Positions 25,801 through 36,734 of a stretch of 64,000 nucleotides of DNA are shown piece by piece. Below the pieces are notes generated by a model. That model did not search any database. It was not told the DNA's origin and was given only the letters and a program-made list of their open reading frames with translations. The position numbers and the translations under genes were made by a program. This DNA comes from Eriocheir sinensis (Eukaryota; Arthropoda; Malacostraca; Decapoda; Varunidae): contig NC_066512.1 of the NCBI RefSeq assembly GCF_024679095.1, positions 7,651,571-7,715,570 of the forward strand. The letters are read 5' to 3'. The first letter of the stretch is position 1. Each line of letters begins with the position of its first letter.

Positions 25801-28063
25801 TGAACCCTCCAGTAACTCTATTACCAAGCTTCAAGATAACCTAAGAGTCCTTAGTTTCAATGCGCGTAGCCTAAGAAACAAATTTGATGAACTGCGATGT
25901 CTTGCTCTGACAGAAAACTTTGACGTAATTGCTATAACCGAAACATTTATCGACACCACTAATATTGATTTAAGTTCCGAATACAACATAGATGGCTACA
26001 GATTCTTCAACAATGATCGTGTAAACCGTAGAGGGGTGGTGTCGCCCTTTTGTCAAAAGCTACTTGCAACCTACTGACAAAACACCAAGAAACAGTAACG
26101 TTGAACATTTGTGCGTGCGAGTAAACATTGCAAAAGTCAATTTAAATATATCTGTCACTTACAGGCCTCCGGGGCAATCACTTGATGGCGATCTTGAAAT
26201 GTACAGCGTCTTAAGGCAGTCACTTAATAACAGCGACTCACTGATACTAGGAGACTTTAACCTCCCCATATCGACTGGGCGACACTGTCGGGTACAGAAG
26301 GTGAGTCCCATAGAATGATCGAATTTCTAGAGGAAAATTATCTAAGCCAAATGGTTTCTGAACCAACTCGACAAAATAACATACTTGACCTTGTTATAGC
26401 GACCCAAGATAACCTAGTCAGTAATGTCACGGTAGGAGAACACCTCGGTTCCTGCGATCATAAACTAGTGCGCGTTGACATTAGAGCTCAAACATCGGTG
26501 ACTGAAAATAAAGTTAAGGTGCCCAATTTCAAAAGAGCCAACTTCGTAGAAATCCGACGAAAACTAATAGATATGCAACTATCAGATGACGGCAATGCAG
26601 AGGACGCCTGGCTAAACTTTAAAAATCACTTACTCACCAGCAGGACACATTTGTCCCTTGTGCGAGAAGCGAATTAACACTAATAAAGTCCACCTTGGTT
26701 TAATAGCGAAATTAAACACTCAGTCAAGGAGAGAAAATTGTCTTACAGGTTAAAGAAAGACCAAAGCACGCCCGAAAACATTAGACTTTACAATGATGCA
26801 AGGCGACGAGTAAAAAGATTAGTGCATCAGGCAAAGCGTAGATATGAAGAAAATATTGCAGCCAACTGTAAAAATAATCCGAAATCCTTCTTCAGTTACA
26901 TAAACAACAGAAAGGCGATCAGAAGTGGAATTGGACCTTTAATAAACAGCGACGGTGCACTAGTGACTGACAGCCAACACGTTGCAAACCTATTAAATAA
27001 TTACTTTTCCTCGGTGTTTAATAACAGTCCTCCCACCACCACCACCAACACCTGTAATAATCTAAATCAAGAGCATGCATTGTCTAACTTTGAAATAAAA
27101 CCCGATGAAGTCCTTAAAGCCCTCAAATCACTTAAAACAAATAAAAGTCCTGGACCTGATAAAGTATATCCAACTCTGCTGAAAGAAACAAAGAGCGAAA
27201 TACTCTCCTCCCTCACAACCGTATTCAATATGTCCTTGCGACAAGGCATTGTCCTTCAGATTGGAAAAAGGCTAACGTGACACCGATTTTTAAGAAAGGA
27301 GACAAAAAGTACCAGGTAATTACAGGCCCATTAGTCTAACTTCGGTTGTAGGTAAGCTACTTGAGGGCATAATTAGAGACAAAATTGTGAGTTACCTTGA
27401 AAGCCACTCATTAATTGGGGACTCACAACATGGCTTCCGAAACAAAAGATCCTGCCTATCAAATCTATTAACCTTTTATAACGACCTCTTCACTGTTTAT
27501 GACGTAACCAAATCACTGGACGTAGTCTATCTTGATTTCAGAAAGCGTTTGATAAAGTCCCGCATCATATATTACTTTACAAATTAAAACAAATAGGTAT
27601 TGAAGGTCAGGTAAACCTATGGATCGCGTTTTGGTTGAGCTTCTGACAACATTGAGTAGTGATTGACGGATTTAACTCTGTGTGGGCGCCTGTCATTAGT
27701 GGCGTCCTCAGGGCTCAGTTCTTGGCCCAGTGTTTTCATTATTTACATCAACGACGTGGATGTTGGACTCAATAACCGCATTAGTAAATTTGCAGACGAC
27801 ACAAAGATTGGTAACTCGGTTCTCACTGACGAAGACTCCAAGAGGATTTGCACAAAATTTCAGCTTGGTCGGATAGATGGGAGATGCCCTTAACGTAGAC
27901 AAGTGCCAGGTCCTTCAAGTTGGAACGAGGAATAAAAGTTTGATTACGAAATGCGCGGCGTTAAACTCAAAAGCGTTCAATGCTCATCAGTGGTCCAGTG
28001 TAACACGATTGACTCCTTCAAAATAAGCTCGACCGTCACTTCCTTCAACTTAATATCAACTAG
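25685..28063 (+). pseudogene. LINE F ORF2, endonuclease plus RT, heavily frameshifted
   Basis: Endonuclease blocks: LRVLSFNARSLRNKFDEL (~25840), AITETFIDT, then after a shift NISVTYRPPGQ, LILGDFNLP, NNILDLVIAT and GSCDHKLVRVDI (~26450). RT blocks: NKSPGPDKVYP (~27140), GDSQHGFRNKRSC (~27418), VYLDF (~27527) and the catalytic KFADDTKIG (~27787). Fragments end at 26077, 26318, 26677, 27280, 27587 and 27893. After the FADD region the sequence jumps from SVQC codons to the last ~25 codons, so the thumb region is deleted. The stop is TAG at 28061-28063. Confidence 0.88.
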
Positions 28064-28122
28064 AGTAGAAATGCAACGTTTTGGAGTCTTCTGATTAATG
28101 TAAATTCACTTAGGTTTAAGGA

Positions 28123-28161
28123 CAGACCACCAAGTCTGGACCATGGGGTCTGTGTGGTCTG
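28123..28161 (+). other. Conserved 3' hairpin of LINE F
   Basis: CAGACCAC at 28123-28130 pairs with GTGGTCTG at 28154-28161, with further pairing inside. It sits 5 bases before the (CT)n tract. The same 39-nt hairpin is at the ends of LINEs G and H, so it is probably the RT recognition structure, as known for L2/UnaL2-type LINEs. Confidence 0.8.
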
Positions 28162-28162
28162 A

Positions 28163-28166
<4 letters not shown>

Positions 28167-28213
<47 letters not shown>
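28167..28213. repeat. (CT)n microsatellite at LINE F 3' end
   Basis: About 46 bp of CT directly after the LINE F 3' end. Confidence 0.97.
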
Positions 28214-28217
<4 letters not shown>

Positions 28218-28482
28218 CTTCCTCCATTCTTTAATCTGGCATGCATACAAACATTACACACAAAAAAAGCAGTCTCTTGCCCATTATTGATTCCAAGATC
28301 ACAATTATATGTTATCTAAACTTCTTATTTTAGTGTCTGACAAACTGATTCAATTTTCCTCTCATGAGTCTGCTCGATGAGGCAACTTCCTGGTGACTGA
28401 TTTTCCCATCCACGGATGAGTCGAATTTACTCACCCACACTTGCGCCAATAAGTCAAGATTCTGCGTTGTCCTCGTTCACCC

Positions 28483-28681
<199 letters not shown>

Positions 28682-28693
28682 TACATAGAATAT

Positions 28694-28732
28694 CAGACCA
28701 CTCAGACCCCGAGGTCCAGACTAGGTGGTCTG
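28694..28732 (-). other. Conserved 3' hairpin of LINE G
   Basis: The reverse complement of the F hairpin with the same arms (CAGACCAC / GTGGTCTG), the same 39-nt length and two internal differences. Confidence 0.8.
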
Positions 28733-29476
28733 TCCTTAAAAATAAGTGATTCTACTTTGATCAGATGGTTCCAAAACTTTGCATTTCACTCTAGTTAACA
28801 TTAAGTTGAAAGAAGTGACGGTCGAACTTGTTTTCAAAGGATTCAGTCGTGTTACACTGGACCACTGAAGGTGGGAGCTTATTTCTTTCTCGCAATACAA
28901 CGTTGGAGAAGAAAAAATTGGTGCAGTCTGAATTTACTTGGCTACATTTGAGTTTTGTGCCATTGTTCCTCGTTCGCAAAGTGTCATCGATCATAAACAA
29001 TTTTGATTTGTCCACATTCGTGAATCCATTAAGTATTTTAAAACATTTGATCAGTTTTCCTCGGAGGCGACGTTTCTCAAGAGAGAACATGCTAAGAGCG
29101 GAAAGCCTCTCTACGTAGGATTTGTTGCGCAAGGAAGGGATAATTTTTGTTGCCCGACGCTGAACACCTTCAAGTTTAGCAATGTCCTTTGCATGGTGGG
29201 GAGACCAAAACTGTACCGCATAGTCCAAGTGGGGTCCGACTAAACTATTGAAGAGCGGAAGCATTACATCTTTATTCTTGAATAAAAAGTTTCTTTTAAT
29301 GAAACCCAACATTCTGTTCGCTTTATTTGGTACACTGATGCATTGCTGTGAGAATTTGAGGTTTGACGCGATTTTAACACCCAGGTCCTTGATGCATTGA
29401 ACGCTTTTGAGTTTGATGCCGTGCATTTCGTAATCAAACTTCTTATTTCTTGTTCCATCTTGAAGGACCTGGCACT

Positions 29477-29827
29477 GGTAGCGTACTGGGCCCACATTCA
29501 CCGCGTGATGGACGACGCGGGTTCGAATCCCCACGCTACCTCGGATTTTTTAGTCACCGCCGAGTGGCTTAAAACTACCCACATGCTGTCCTGAAGACCA
29601 CCCATCAACCCGGACTCTAGAGGAAGCCGTCCAAGCGAATCAAGAACGAGTTCCGGGGGGCAGCATGAGCCAATGCAAGATGGCGCCACTATAAACACTC
29701 GCCTGCGCCAGAACGGGCTAAGCCGACCATCAGGCCCCACCTGGAAGAAGCCTTGGGCCGACCATCAGGCCCCACCGGGAGGATGCCTACCGGCGCAATA
29801 GGCAGCAACGTAAAAAAAAAAAAAAAA
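29477..29827 (+). mobile_element. SINE family 1, copy c, in LINE G
   Basis: It starts GGTAGCGTACTGGGCCCAC, so the first ~12 bases of the head are missing. The B box GGTTCGAATCCCC is at ~29520. The body has CCGAGTGGCTTAAAACTACC, CCACATGCTGTCC and GGGGGGCAGCATGAGCC, then AAGATGGCGCCACTATAAA. Two 35-bp units (GGCCGACCATCAGGCCCCAC) precede CCTACCGGCGCAATAGGC and a 16-base A tail. LINE codons resume at CTTGTCTACG. Confidence 0.92.
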
Positions 29828-30452
29828 GCTTGTCTACGTTAAAGAGCTCTCCCATCTATCAGACCAAGCTGAAATTTTTGTGCATATCCTCTTGGAGGCT
29901 TTGCCTGTCTTCGTCAGTGAGAACTGAGTTACCTATCTTTGTGTCGTCTGCAAATTTACTAATGCGATTATTGAGTCCAACATCCACATCGTTGATGTAA
30001 ATAATGAAGAGTACTGGGCCAAGGACCGAGCCCTAAGGGACGCCACTAGTGACCGGCGCCCACTCTGAGTTATATCCGTCAATCACCACTCTTTGTTGTC
30101 TGTTGCTCAACCAGTTCGCGATCCATTGGTGAACTTGACCGTCAATACTTATTTGCTTTAATTTATAAAGTAACTTATGATGTGGGACTATATCAAACGC
30201 TTTCTGGAAATCAAGAGAGACTATGTCAATGATTTGGTTACGTCATAAACTGAGAAGAGGTCGTTACAAGAGGTCAATAGATTTGATACGCAGGATCTTT
30301 TGTTAAGGAAGCCATGTTGTGAATCCCCGATTAATGAGTGGCTTTCAAGGTAACTCACAATTTTGTCTCTAATTATGCTCTCGGGCAGCTTACTTACAAC
30401 CGAAGTTAGACTAATGGGCCTGTAATTACCTGGTATTTTTCTGTCTCCCTTC

Positions 30453-30677
30453 TTAAACCGGTAGCAGCGACGGGCCAAATTTGTGGCTTTACCGTGTACA
30501 AGCGACGGGTCAAATTTTCACCACGATATGAACCCCCTAAAATAGATGATGCATAAACTGATCACAAATGCGTTGGTACTATATATCATGAAATGGTTTG
30601 CGTGAGTGATGATTTTTTCTCATTAATTCGCTTTGAGGGGCCTTTAAGATACATGATCCCCGCAGTTACCGGGTTAA
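30453..30677. mobile_element. piggyBac-like MITE in LINE G (TTAA flanks)
   Basis: TTAA at 30453-30456 and 30674-30677 flanks a 217-bp insert (30457-30673) absent from the same place in LINE H. The ends are near-inverted: left ACCGGTAGCAGCG, right (reverse complement) CCCGGTAACTGCG. TTAA duplication is the piggyBac signature. A direct repeat GCGACGGGYCAAATTT lies near the left end. No transposase is encoded. Confidence 0.78.
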
Positions 30678-31088
30678 AAATCGGTGTCACGTTAGCCTTT
30701 TTCCAATCCGAAGGGACGATGCCTTGTCGCAAGGACATATTGAAAACGGTTGTGAGGGAGGAGATAGTTTCGTTCTTTGTTTCTTTAAGCAGTATAGGAT
30801 ATACTTCTTCGGTTCCGGGACTTTTATTTGTTTTAAGGGACTGGAGAGCTTTAAGGACTTCATGAGGTAGTTATTACAAAGCTTGGCAATGGATGCTCGA
30901 GATTTACGTTCGTACTGTTGTCGTCACTGTTGTTGGTAGCAGTGGTGGGAGGGCTGCTAGTATTAAACACCGAGGAAAAGTAATTGTTTAAGAGGTTTGT
31001 TATGTGCTGTCTGTCAGACACTAGTGCACCGTCACCGTTTGTTGAAGGTCCAATTCCACTTTTGATAGCCTTCCTATTTTTTTTTATC

Positions 31089-31628
31089 TTTTTTTTTTTT
31101 CGTTGTTGCCTATTGCGCCGGTAGGCATCTTCCTGGTGGGGCCTGATGGTCGGCCCAAGGCTTCTTCCAGGTGGGGCCTGATGGTCGGCCCAAGGCTTCT
31201 TCCAGGTGGGGCCTGATGGTCGGCCCAAGGCTTCTTCCAGGTGGGGCCTGATGGTCGGCCCAAGGCTTCTTCCAGGTGGGGCCTGATGGTCGGCCCAAGG
31301 CTTCTTCCAGGTGGGGCCTGATGGTCGGCCCAAGGCTTCTTCCAGGTGGGGCCTGATGGTCGGCCCAGCCCGTTCTGGCGCAGGCGAGTGTTTATAGTGG
31401 CGCCATCTTGCAGTGGCTCATGCTGCCCCCCGAAACTCGTTCTTGATTCGCTTGGACGGCTTCCTCTAGAGTCCGGGTTGATGGGTGGTCTTCAGGACAG
31501 CATGTGGGTAGTTTTAAGCCACTCGGCGGTGACTGAAAAATCCGAGTGGTAGCGTGGGGATTCGAACCCACGTCGTCCATCACGCGGTGAATGTGGGCCC
31601 AGTACGCTACCACTTCGGCCACCGCCTA
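31089..31628 (-). mobile_element. SINE family 1, copy d, with expanded 35-bp array
   Basis: The full head is present: reading leftwards from 31628 it has GGCGGTGGCCGAAGTGGTAG (A-box region), the B box TGGGTTCGAATCCCC (~31562), the family body, AAGATGGCGCCACTATAAA (~31410), seven 35-bp units, CCTACCGGCGCAATAGGC and an A tail (T-run 31089-31100). It is the best template for the family consensus. Confidence 0.93.
31142..31370. repeat. 35-bp VNTR inside SINE copy d (seven units)
   Basis: CCTGATGGTCGGCCCA begins at 31142, 31177, 31212, 31247, 31282, 31317 and 31352, a strict 35-bp period with essentially identical units. Other SINE copies have one or two units. Confidence 0.95.
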
Positions 31629-31639
31629 CCCATAATCTG

Positions 31640-31697
31640 AGAACACCTTGGTTCTTGTGGTCATAGATTAGTGCGCGTCGATATCAGAGCTCAAACA
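31640..31697 (+). repeat. Inverted internal duplicate within LINE G
   Basis: GAACACCTTGGTTCTTG through AGAGCTCAAACAA repeats, in opposite orientation, the LINE segment at 32096-32155. It lies at the edge of SINE copy d and replaces about 60 bp of expected order, a local rearrangement. Confidence 0.8.
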
Positions 31698-32709
31698 ACT
31701 GAAGAAGGATTTCGGATTATTTTTACAGTTGGCTGCAATGTTTTCTTCATATCTACGCTTTGCTTGACATACTAATCTTTTCACTCGCCGCCTGGCTTCA
31801 TGATAAAGTCTAATGTTTTCGGGCGTGCTTTATTCTTTCTTTAGCTTGTAAAGCAATTTTTTCTCCTTAATCGAGTGTTTAATTTCGCTATTAATCCAAG
31901 GTGGGCTTTATTAGTGTTACTTCGCTTCTCGCACATTGGGACAAATGTATTCTGCTGAGTAAATGATCTTTAAAGTTTAGCCAGGTTTCCTCTACGTTGC
32001 CGTCATCTGCTAGTTGTATTTCTGTTAGTTTTTGTCGGATTTCTACAAAATTAGCTCCTTTGAAATTTGGCACCTTTACTTTATTTTCAGTCACTGTTGT
32101 TTGAGCTCTGATATCGACGCGCACTAATCTATGACCGCAAGAACCAAGGTGTTCTCCTACCGTGACATTACTGACTAGGTTATCTTGGGTCGATATAACA
32201 AGGTCTAGTATGTTATTTTGTCGAGTTGGTTCAGAAACCATTTGGCTTAGGTAATTTTCTTCTAAAAATTCGATCATTCTATGTGACTCGCCTTCTGTGC
32301 CTGACAGTGTCACCCAGTCGATATGGGGAAGGTTAGTCTCCTAATATCAGTGAGTCGCTGTTATTAAGTGACTGCCTTAAAACGCTACACATTACAACAT
32401 ATTTTTCGAGTGATTACCCCGGAGGTCTGTAGGTGACATATATTTAGATTGATTTTTGCAATGTTTATCCGCACGCACAAATGTTCAACGTTACTGTCAC
32501 TTGGTGTTCTGTCACTGGGTTGTAAATAGCTTTTTGACGTAAAGGGCGACGCCACCACCTCTACGGTTAACACGATCTTTTTTGAGGATCTGTAGTCATG
32601 TATGTTGTATTCTGAATTTAAATCAATATTTGTATCGTCGATACGGTTATAGCAATTGCGTCAAAATTTTCTCTTAAAGCAAGACATCTCTGTTCATCGA
32701 ACTTGTTTC

Positions 32710-32821
<112 letters not shown>

Positions 32822-32834
32822 AAACATCGTTATT

Positions 32835-32835
32835 A

Positions 32836-32902
<67 letters not shown>

Positions 32903-32921
32903 TATTATTATTATTGTTATA

Positions 32922-32987
<66 letters not shown>

Positions 32988-33001
32988 GTTATTATTATTA
33001 T
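32835..33001. repeat. (ATT)n microsatellite, left of MITE-like repeat
   Basis: About 165 bp of ATT with a few interruptions (for example near 32898 and 32915). Confidence 0.97.
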
Positions 33002-33002
33002 T

Positions 33003-33565
33003 AGCTCCGCCAACGAAGTAGGAACGAAGTTATATTTTCGGTCCGGTCAGTATGTTTATTTATTTGTTTGTTCGTTAACAGTCTCTTGTGCACAATTTTG
33101 CGGATATTTCAACCAATTTTTCAGGGAAGCTTCGTGTCCATCCAGAATAGAACCCATTAAATGTTTGATATCAAAGGTCAAAGGTCAAGGTCGCATAAAA
33201 CGTCAGATTGGCCATAACTTCGGTTCTCGTCATCGTAGAGACTACAGACTTGGTTTACCGATGGAAAGACGCACCTTACATGGCCTTGACCTTAACCTTT
33301 GACCTTGACCTCGAAAAGTTTCCACAAAAATAGAATTTCATCAAATTTCGAAACAAATGCTTCCATATGATGCACCTTGCATGTCCTTGACCTTGACCTT
33401 TGACCTTGACCTCAAAATGTTCGCCCAAGGTCAAAGTTTCCCCCCAAAATAAAATTTAATCAAATTTCGAAACAGATGCTTCCATATGATGCAAAGGATC
33501 ACAGTTGATGCCCATACCAATTTTCAGGACGATCTTTGGCGGAGGTGTGCACTCTCCGAGTGCTA
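33003..33565. mobile_element. MITE-like repeat between two (ATT)n tracts
   Basis: The ends are inverted: GCTCCGCCAACGA on the left (33004-33016) and TTTGGCGGAG on the right (33535-33544). The inside has AAAGGTCAAAGGTCAAGGTC at 33173-33192 and TGACCTTTGACCTTGACCTC twice (near 33295 and 33393). A ~118-bp unit (TTTCGAAACARATGCTTCC) recurs near 33346 and 33464. No frame is present. I recall similar CTCCGCCAA...TTGGCGGAGGT sequences in other marine invertebrates, but class is unassigned. Confidence 0.7.
33171..33192 (+). promoter_or_regulatory. DR1-type AGGTCA repeats
   Basis: AGGTCAAAGGTCA is a perfect direct repeat of the nuclear-receptor half-site with one spacer base (DR1), followed by a third AGGTC. 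RXR/USP- and HNF4-type receptors are known to bind DR1. Use in vivo is untested. Confidence 0.45.
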
Positions 33566-33573
33566 TGAGTCTG

Positions 33574-33576
<3 letters not shown>

Positions 33577-33634
<58 letters not shown>
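33577..33634. repeat. (TTA)n microsatellite, right of MITE-like repeat
   Basis: About 57 bp of TTA, same motif and phase strand as the left tract. Confidence 0.97.
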
Positions 33635-33635
<1 letters not shown>

Positions 33636-33802
33636 AATTATGATCATTATCATCTGTGTGTGACAGCGTATGCTGCCTTTTCAGCAGCCCCCAAACACCT
33701 GAAACGCCTAAAAGAGAAAATAAAAGTGACAGTGATGAGAGAGGTGAAATAGATCGAGGGACTGTGGTGAAGCAAAAAAGATCAGGAAACTGAGCGAAGG
33801 AC

Positions 33803-33806
<4 letters not shown>

Positions 33807-33865
<59 letters not shown>
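33807..33865. repeat. (CA)n microsatellite, left of SINE family 3 copy a
   Basis: About 59 bp of CA, continuing as interrupted CA-rich DNA to the SINE head at ~33887. Confidence 0.97.
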
Positions 33866-33869
<4 letters not shown>

Positions 33870-33886
33870 TCACGCGCCCACACACC

Positions 33887-34128
33887 ACTCTGTGGCGCAG
33901 CTGGTTAGAGGGCTGCACTGCCAGGCTTCACGGCCTGACAGGGCGGCGGTTCGAGCACGCTCAGGCCGGATTCTTTCCGTTGACTAGGAGTGGTTACTGC
34001 CCCCCCTTCAGCAAAGAGGATGGGATGTGTGGTGTGTGAGGTCTTGGCAGACAATAAAGAGCAATTGCTCATGTCGGGAGGGTAGCTGCTGGCGATTACG
34101 AGTCCAACACGTCATCAGGCCGTGGTGA

Positions 34129-34130
<2 letters not shown>
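33887..34130 (+). mobile_element. SINE family 3, copy a
   Basis: A tRNA-like head TGTGGCGCAGCTGGTTAGAG (A box, ~33891) and GGTTCGAGCACG (B box, ~33949) is followed by CTCAGGCCGGATTCTTTC, GACTAGGAGTGGTTACTG, a body, and the 3' words GGGAGGGTAGCTGCTGGCGAT and GGCCGTGGTGAATTA. It runs straight into (CA)n. No coding capacity. Confidence 0.88.

Positions 34131-34181
<51 letters not shown>
34131..34181. repeat. (CA)n microsatellite, tail of SINE 3a
   Basis: About 50 bp of CA directly after GTGGTGAATTA. Confidence 0.97.
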
Positions 34182-34185
<4 letters not shown>

Positions 34186-34388
34186 CACTAGCTATGCCTA
34201 GCTGAGCCTAACGTAGGTGCAGGAACGTGAAAAGACAGGGACATAAGAGTAAGGCGAGGTGAATGGAGCTCGTTGCCACAGAGCCCTGCTCGAGGTGTCA
34301 CCCAGCTGGGCCCCGGCGTGGACCACATGCTGGGGCCTCCGTCTTTTACAAGTTTAAGGTACAAAGGGGAGCCACGCGACCCGATGAG

Positions 34389-34430
<42 letters not shown>

Positions 34431-34564
34431 GCTAAAGTGGCACAACTATAACATACAAGCTAAATATGGCTTCGCGTCAACTTTTCGCGAGTACACTATA
34501 ACCCCAACTCTGTATTGTTCCATATTTATTGATATTTATTCATGTTTCTCTTATTACTTGTCTT
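34182..34564. other. Unannotated stretch with (CA)n at 34391-34427
   Basis: No element recognised apart from the CA tract. Confidence 0.5.
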
Positions 34565-35230
34565 TTAATAAACAACAGTTATTTGACTGTCGATCTCAAG
34601 AAGGCGTTCGACTCGGCACATCGTGAGGCACTTTGGGACATTTTGCGGATCCGTGGGATTCCTGCAGGATTGCTGACCTGATGACTGGCGTTTGCTCTGG
34701 GACTGAGTGCTGTGAAATGTAGTGGAGGCGTTTTCGGCTTCTTCCTTTAATTCTAGGCGTGAGGCAGGAGTATGTCCTTACTCCACTTTTGAAGAGTTAC
34801 ATGGACTGGGTATTAGGCAAAGTTGCAGATCAAAGTCGTTGCAGAGCATATGTTTGCGACACTTAGGTCACTGATCTTGTTTTTGCTGATGATGCTGTAC
34901 TTCTCGCGGAATATCCGGAGGTCTTGGTGATGTCTCGAAGTTCTGCATGAGGAGCTGAAGCTGTTTGTACTAAAGGTCTCCTGAGCCCAAACAAAGCCCC
35001 AGCTGTTTGGAAGCTTAGTAGATGATGCAGTTCATGTATGTGGTGGGGACATTAAGGTCACATAAAATTTTGCATACTTTGATAGCGCAGTGCATATAAC
35101 AATGGTGGATTTTACCAGGATGACACTCGATGGATTAACTTGTCCCAGTGTGTCATGGACTAGTTCAATACGCGTATACGTTGTTGTCGATATCTATGCA
35201 GGCCGACAAAGATTCGAATCCTTACATCAC
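34565..35230 (+). pseudogene. LINE K, reverse-transcriptase remnant
   Basis: The frame begins LTVDLKKAFDSAHREALWDIL and, with stops and shifts, gives GVRQ..-equivalent codons, LVFADDAVLLAE (~34877) and, further on, a region reading VMD, stop, FNT then CRYLCRPTKIRI (~35150-35215), which is the thumb/C-terminal part of a LINE family distinct from the CR1-like ones here (I/Nimb-like by recollection). Several stops make it a clear pseudogene. Neither end of the element is visible. Confidence 0.75.
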
Positions 35231-36540
35231 TATTCCAATATTGGATTTTACTTTCTTTTTCGATCTGATGTATTTGAAGAATTTTTTTGAGTTGGTTTTG
35301 ATGTCGCGCGCTATTTGTTTTTCACAGTTGCGTTTACTACTCCGAAAAGGGTGCGACAAGTTCTGAGGCTGGTGTGGTACTGCGTGTGAGGTTCAGCCGT
35401 GTCGTTCTCTTTCATTAGGTTATAATTCCTTTTTTTTTTTAAAGTTTACTGCTCTTTTTATTTCTCTGGTCATCCAAGGTGGTTCTTCGCCACCATTTGC
35501 TCGCCTGGATTTCGTAGGCACTGTAGCCTTCTCTACCCCCAAAAGCTTATCTTTGAAGGCGTTCCACACGTTGTCGATTGTATTGTCGGAGAGGTTAAGA
35601 TGGTCCCAGGTCGCAGGGGGAAGCAGCTCATGGGCTAGGTTGAAATTTGCATTTTTGTAGTCTAGTATCACTGACGAATTGTCTACGAGTTTGTGACTTA
35701 TGTTGACATTAAAACGGATTAAGTGGTGATCGCAACCATTAATTTTTCTCACCAACTTCACGGTCGCGAATGAGGTCGGGGTCACTTACTAGGACCAGAT
35801 CCAGCAGATTGTTTTCTCTTGTCGGTTGAGTTACAAGTTGAGTGAGGAACGAATCCTCCACCATTTCTAAAAGCCTGTTACCCTCTTGATCTCCAGTCAA
35901 ATGTCCCCAGTCAATGTTAGGGCAGTTAAAGTCCCCAACTATTATTGCTTTTATGCTTTGTGTTAGGGAGTGAAGCTCTTCGTACAGGGCAGTGTCGTCG
36001 GCAGCCTGTTGTTTTTGGGGGCCTGTATACGGTCGCAAGTGTTAGTTTCTTATTATTCGCGGTTATTTCCACATAGACGGTACCATAATTTTCTGTGTCC
36101 TGTTTATCTATTTTTATGGCTGGAAGCGTACTTTTTACGTAGCAAACTACTACTCCTCCTTTCTTGTGTTTTCGGTTTTTGTGGAAGCTTTCGTACCCGA
36201 GGAATGACAGTTCGGATACAAGATGTGCAGAGTTGGCCCAAGTCTCTGTGATGGCTACCACATCTGGTTTCTCTGTTGCAATATATGCAAGATGTGCAGA
36301 GTTAGTCCAAGTCTCTGTGATGGCTAATACATCTGGTTTCTCTGATGCAATATATGCCCTAATTTCGTCCTTTTTGGGTGTTAAACTACGTGCATTTGTG
36401 TACAAAACAGAAATGTGACTCATGTTTTGCCCGTGACGAGTCGTATCAGTTCGCTTGTCGGAGGCGTCGTGGTTGTGTGTGTGATGGGATTTAGGTCCTG
36501 GTCTATCAGGTGGTGACACACTGAGTAATGGAATAATGGG
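35215..36540 (-). pseudogene. LINE L ORF2, endonuclease and linker
   Basis: Read leftwards: SVLYTNARSLTPKKDEI, AITETW, GGVVVCYVKS, LATVYRPPK (endonuclease, 36430-36010), IIVGDFNCPNIDW, NNLLDLVLVS and NGCDHHLIRFNV (to ~35690), then LDYKNANF, a PPWMTREIKRAV block (~35470), and decayed IKTNSKKFFKYIRSKKKV codons (~35270). The RT domain itself is missing, so the copy is 3'-truncated at its junction with LINE K. A 69-bp in-frame duplication lies in the endonuclease. Confidence 0.85.
36221..36358. repeat. 69-bp tandem duplication inside LINE L
   Basis: AGATGTGCAGAGTT starts at 36221 and 36290. The unit is 23 codons, so the frame is kept and the protein repeats AITETW and NSAHL. Confidence 0.93.
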
Positions 36541-36734
36541 AACTTGCAGCGCCGCCCATGTTCACACGGTAATAACACTGAGCGGCTGAGTGCCGCGTGT
36601 ACCCCTGCTCTTTGTCAGCGTTTGTATTGGGTTTAGCCTGAAAAGTCATTAAAAAAGGCGGTCATGACGCTAGAGGAAGAAGAGGAGGAGGAGGAGGAGG
36701 AGCACAAAGGAGTACAAAGGAAAAGCAAACAGTA
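36541..36734. other. LINE-tail words and GGA run
   Basis: GGAGGAGGAGGAGGAGCACAAAGGAGTACAAAGG-type sequence at ~36682-36722 is the reverse complement of the LINE family A tail (compare 40780-40820). It abuts internal LINE codons at 36735 and so marks a rearranged copy. Confidence 0.6.

Larger units (their letters stand above)
24556..28166 (+). mobile_element. LINE F, CR1-like, (CT)n-bounded family
   Basis: The element has a C/T-rich leader, ORF1 from 24794, ORF2 from about 25685, and a 3' UTR with a 39-nt hairpin that ends at a (CT)n tract. It is the only copy of this family here with ORF1. ORF2 carries many frameshifts, and about 540 bp near its end is missing (junction ~27983). The left end is uncertain because leader and microsatellite are both pyrimidine-rich. 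Confidence 0.85.

Noticed and set aside
29477..29560. tRNA-like sequences with B boxes (also 1219, 31562, 33949, 40030, 41332 and 48186) as functional tRNA genes
   Set aside because: Each is the head of a SINE, lacks a closed acceptor stem or normal anticodon arm, and continues into the SINE body.
31142..31370. Regular 35-bp repeats resembling a CRISPR array
   Set aside because: Units are contiguous without spacers and belong to the 3' part of a SINE.
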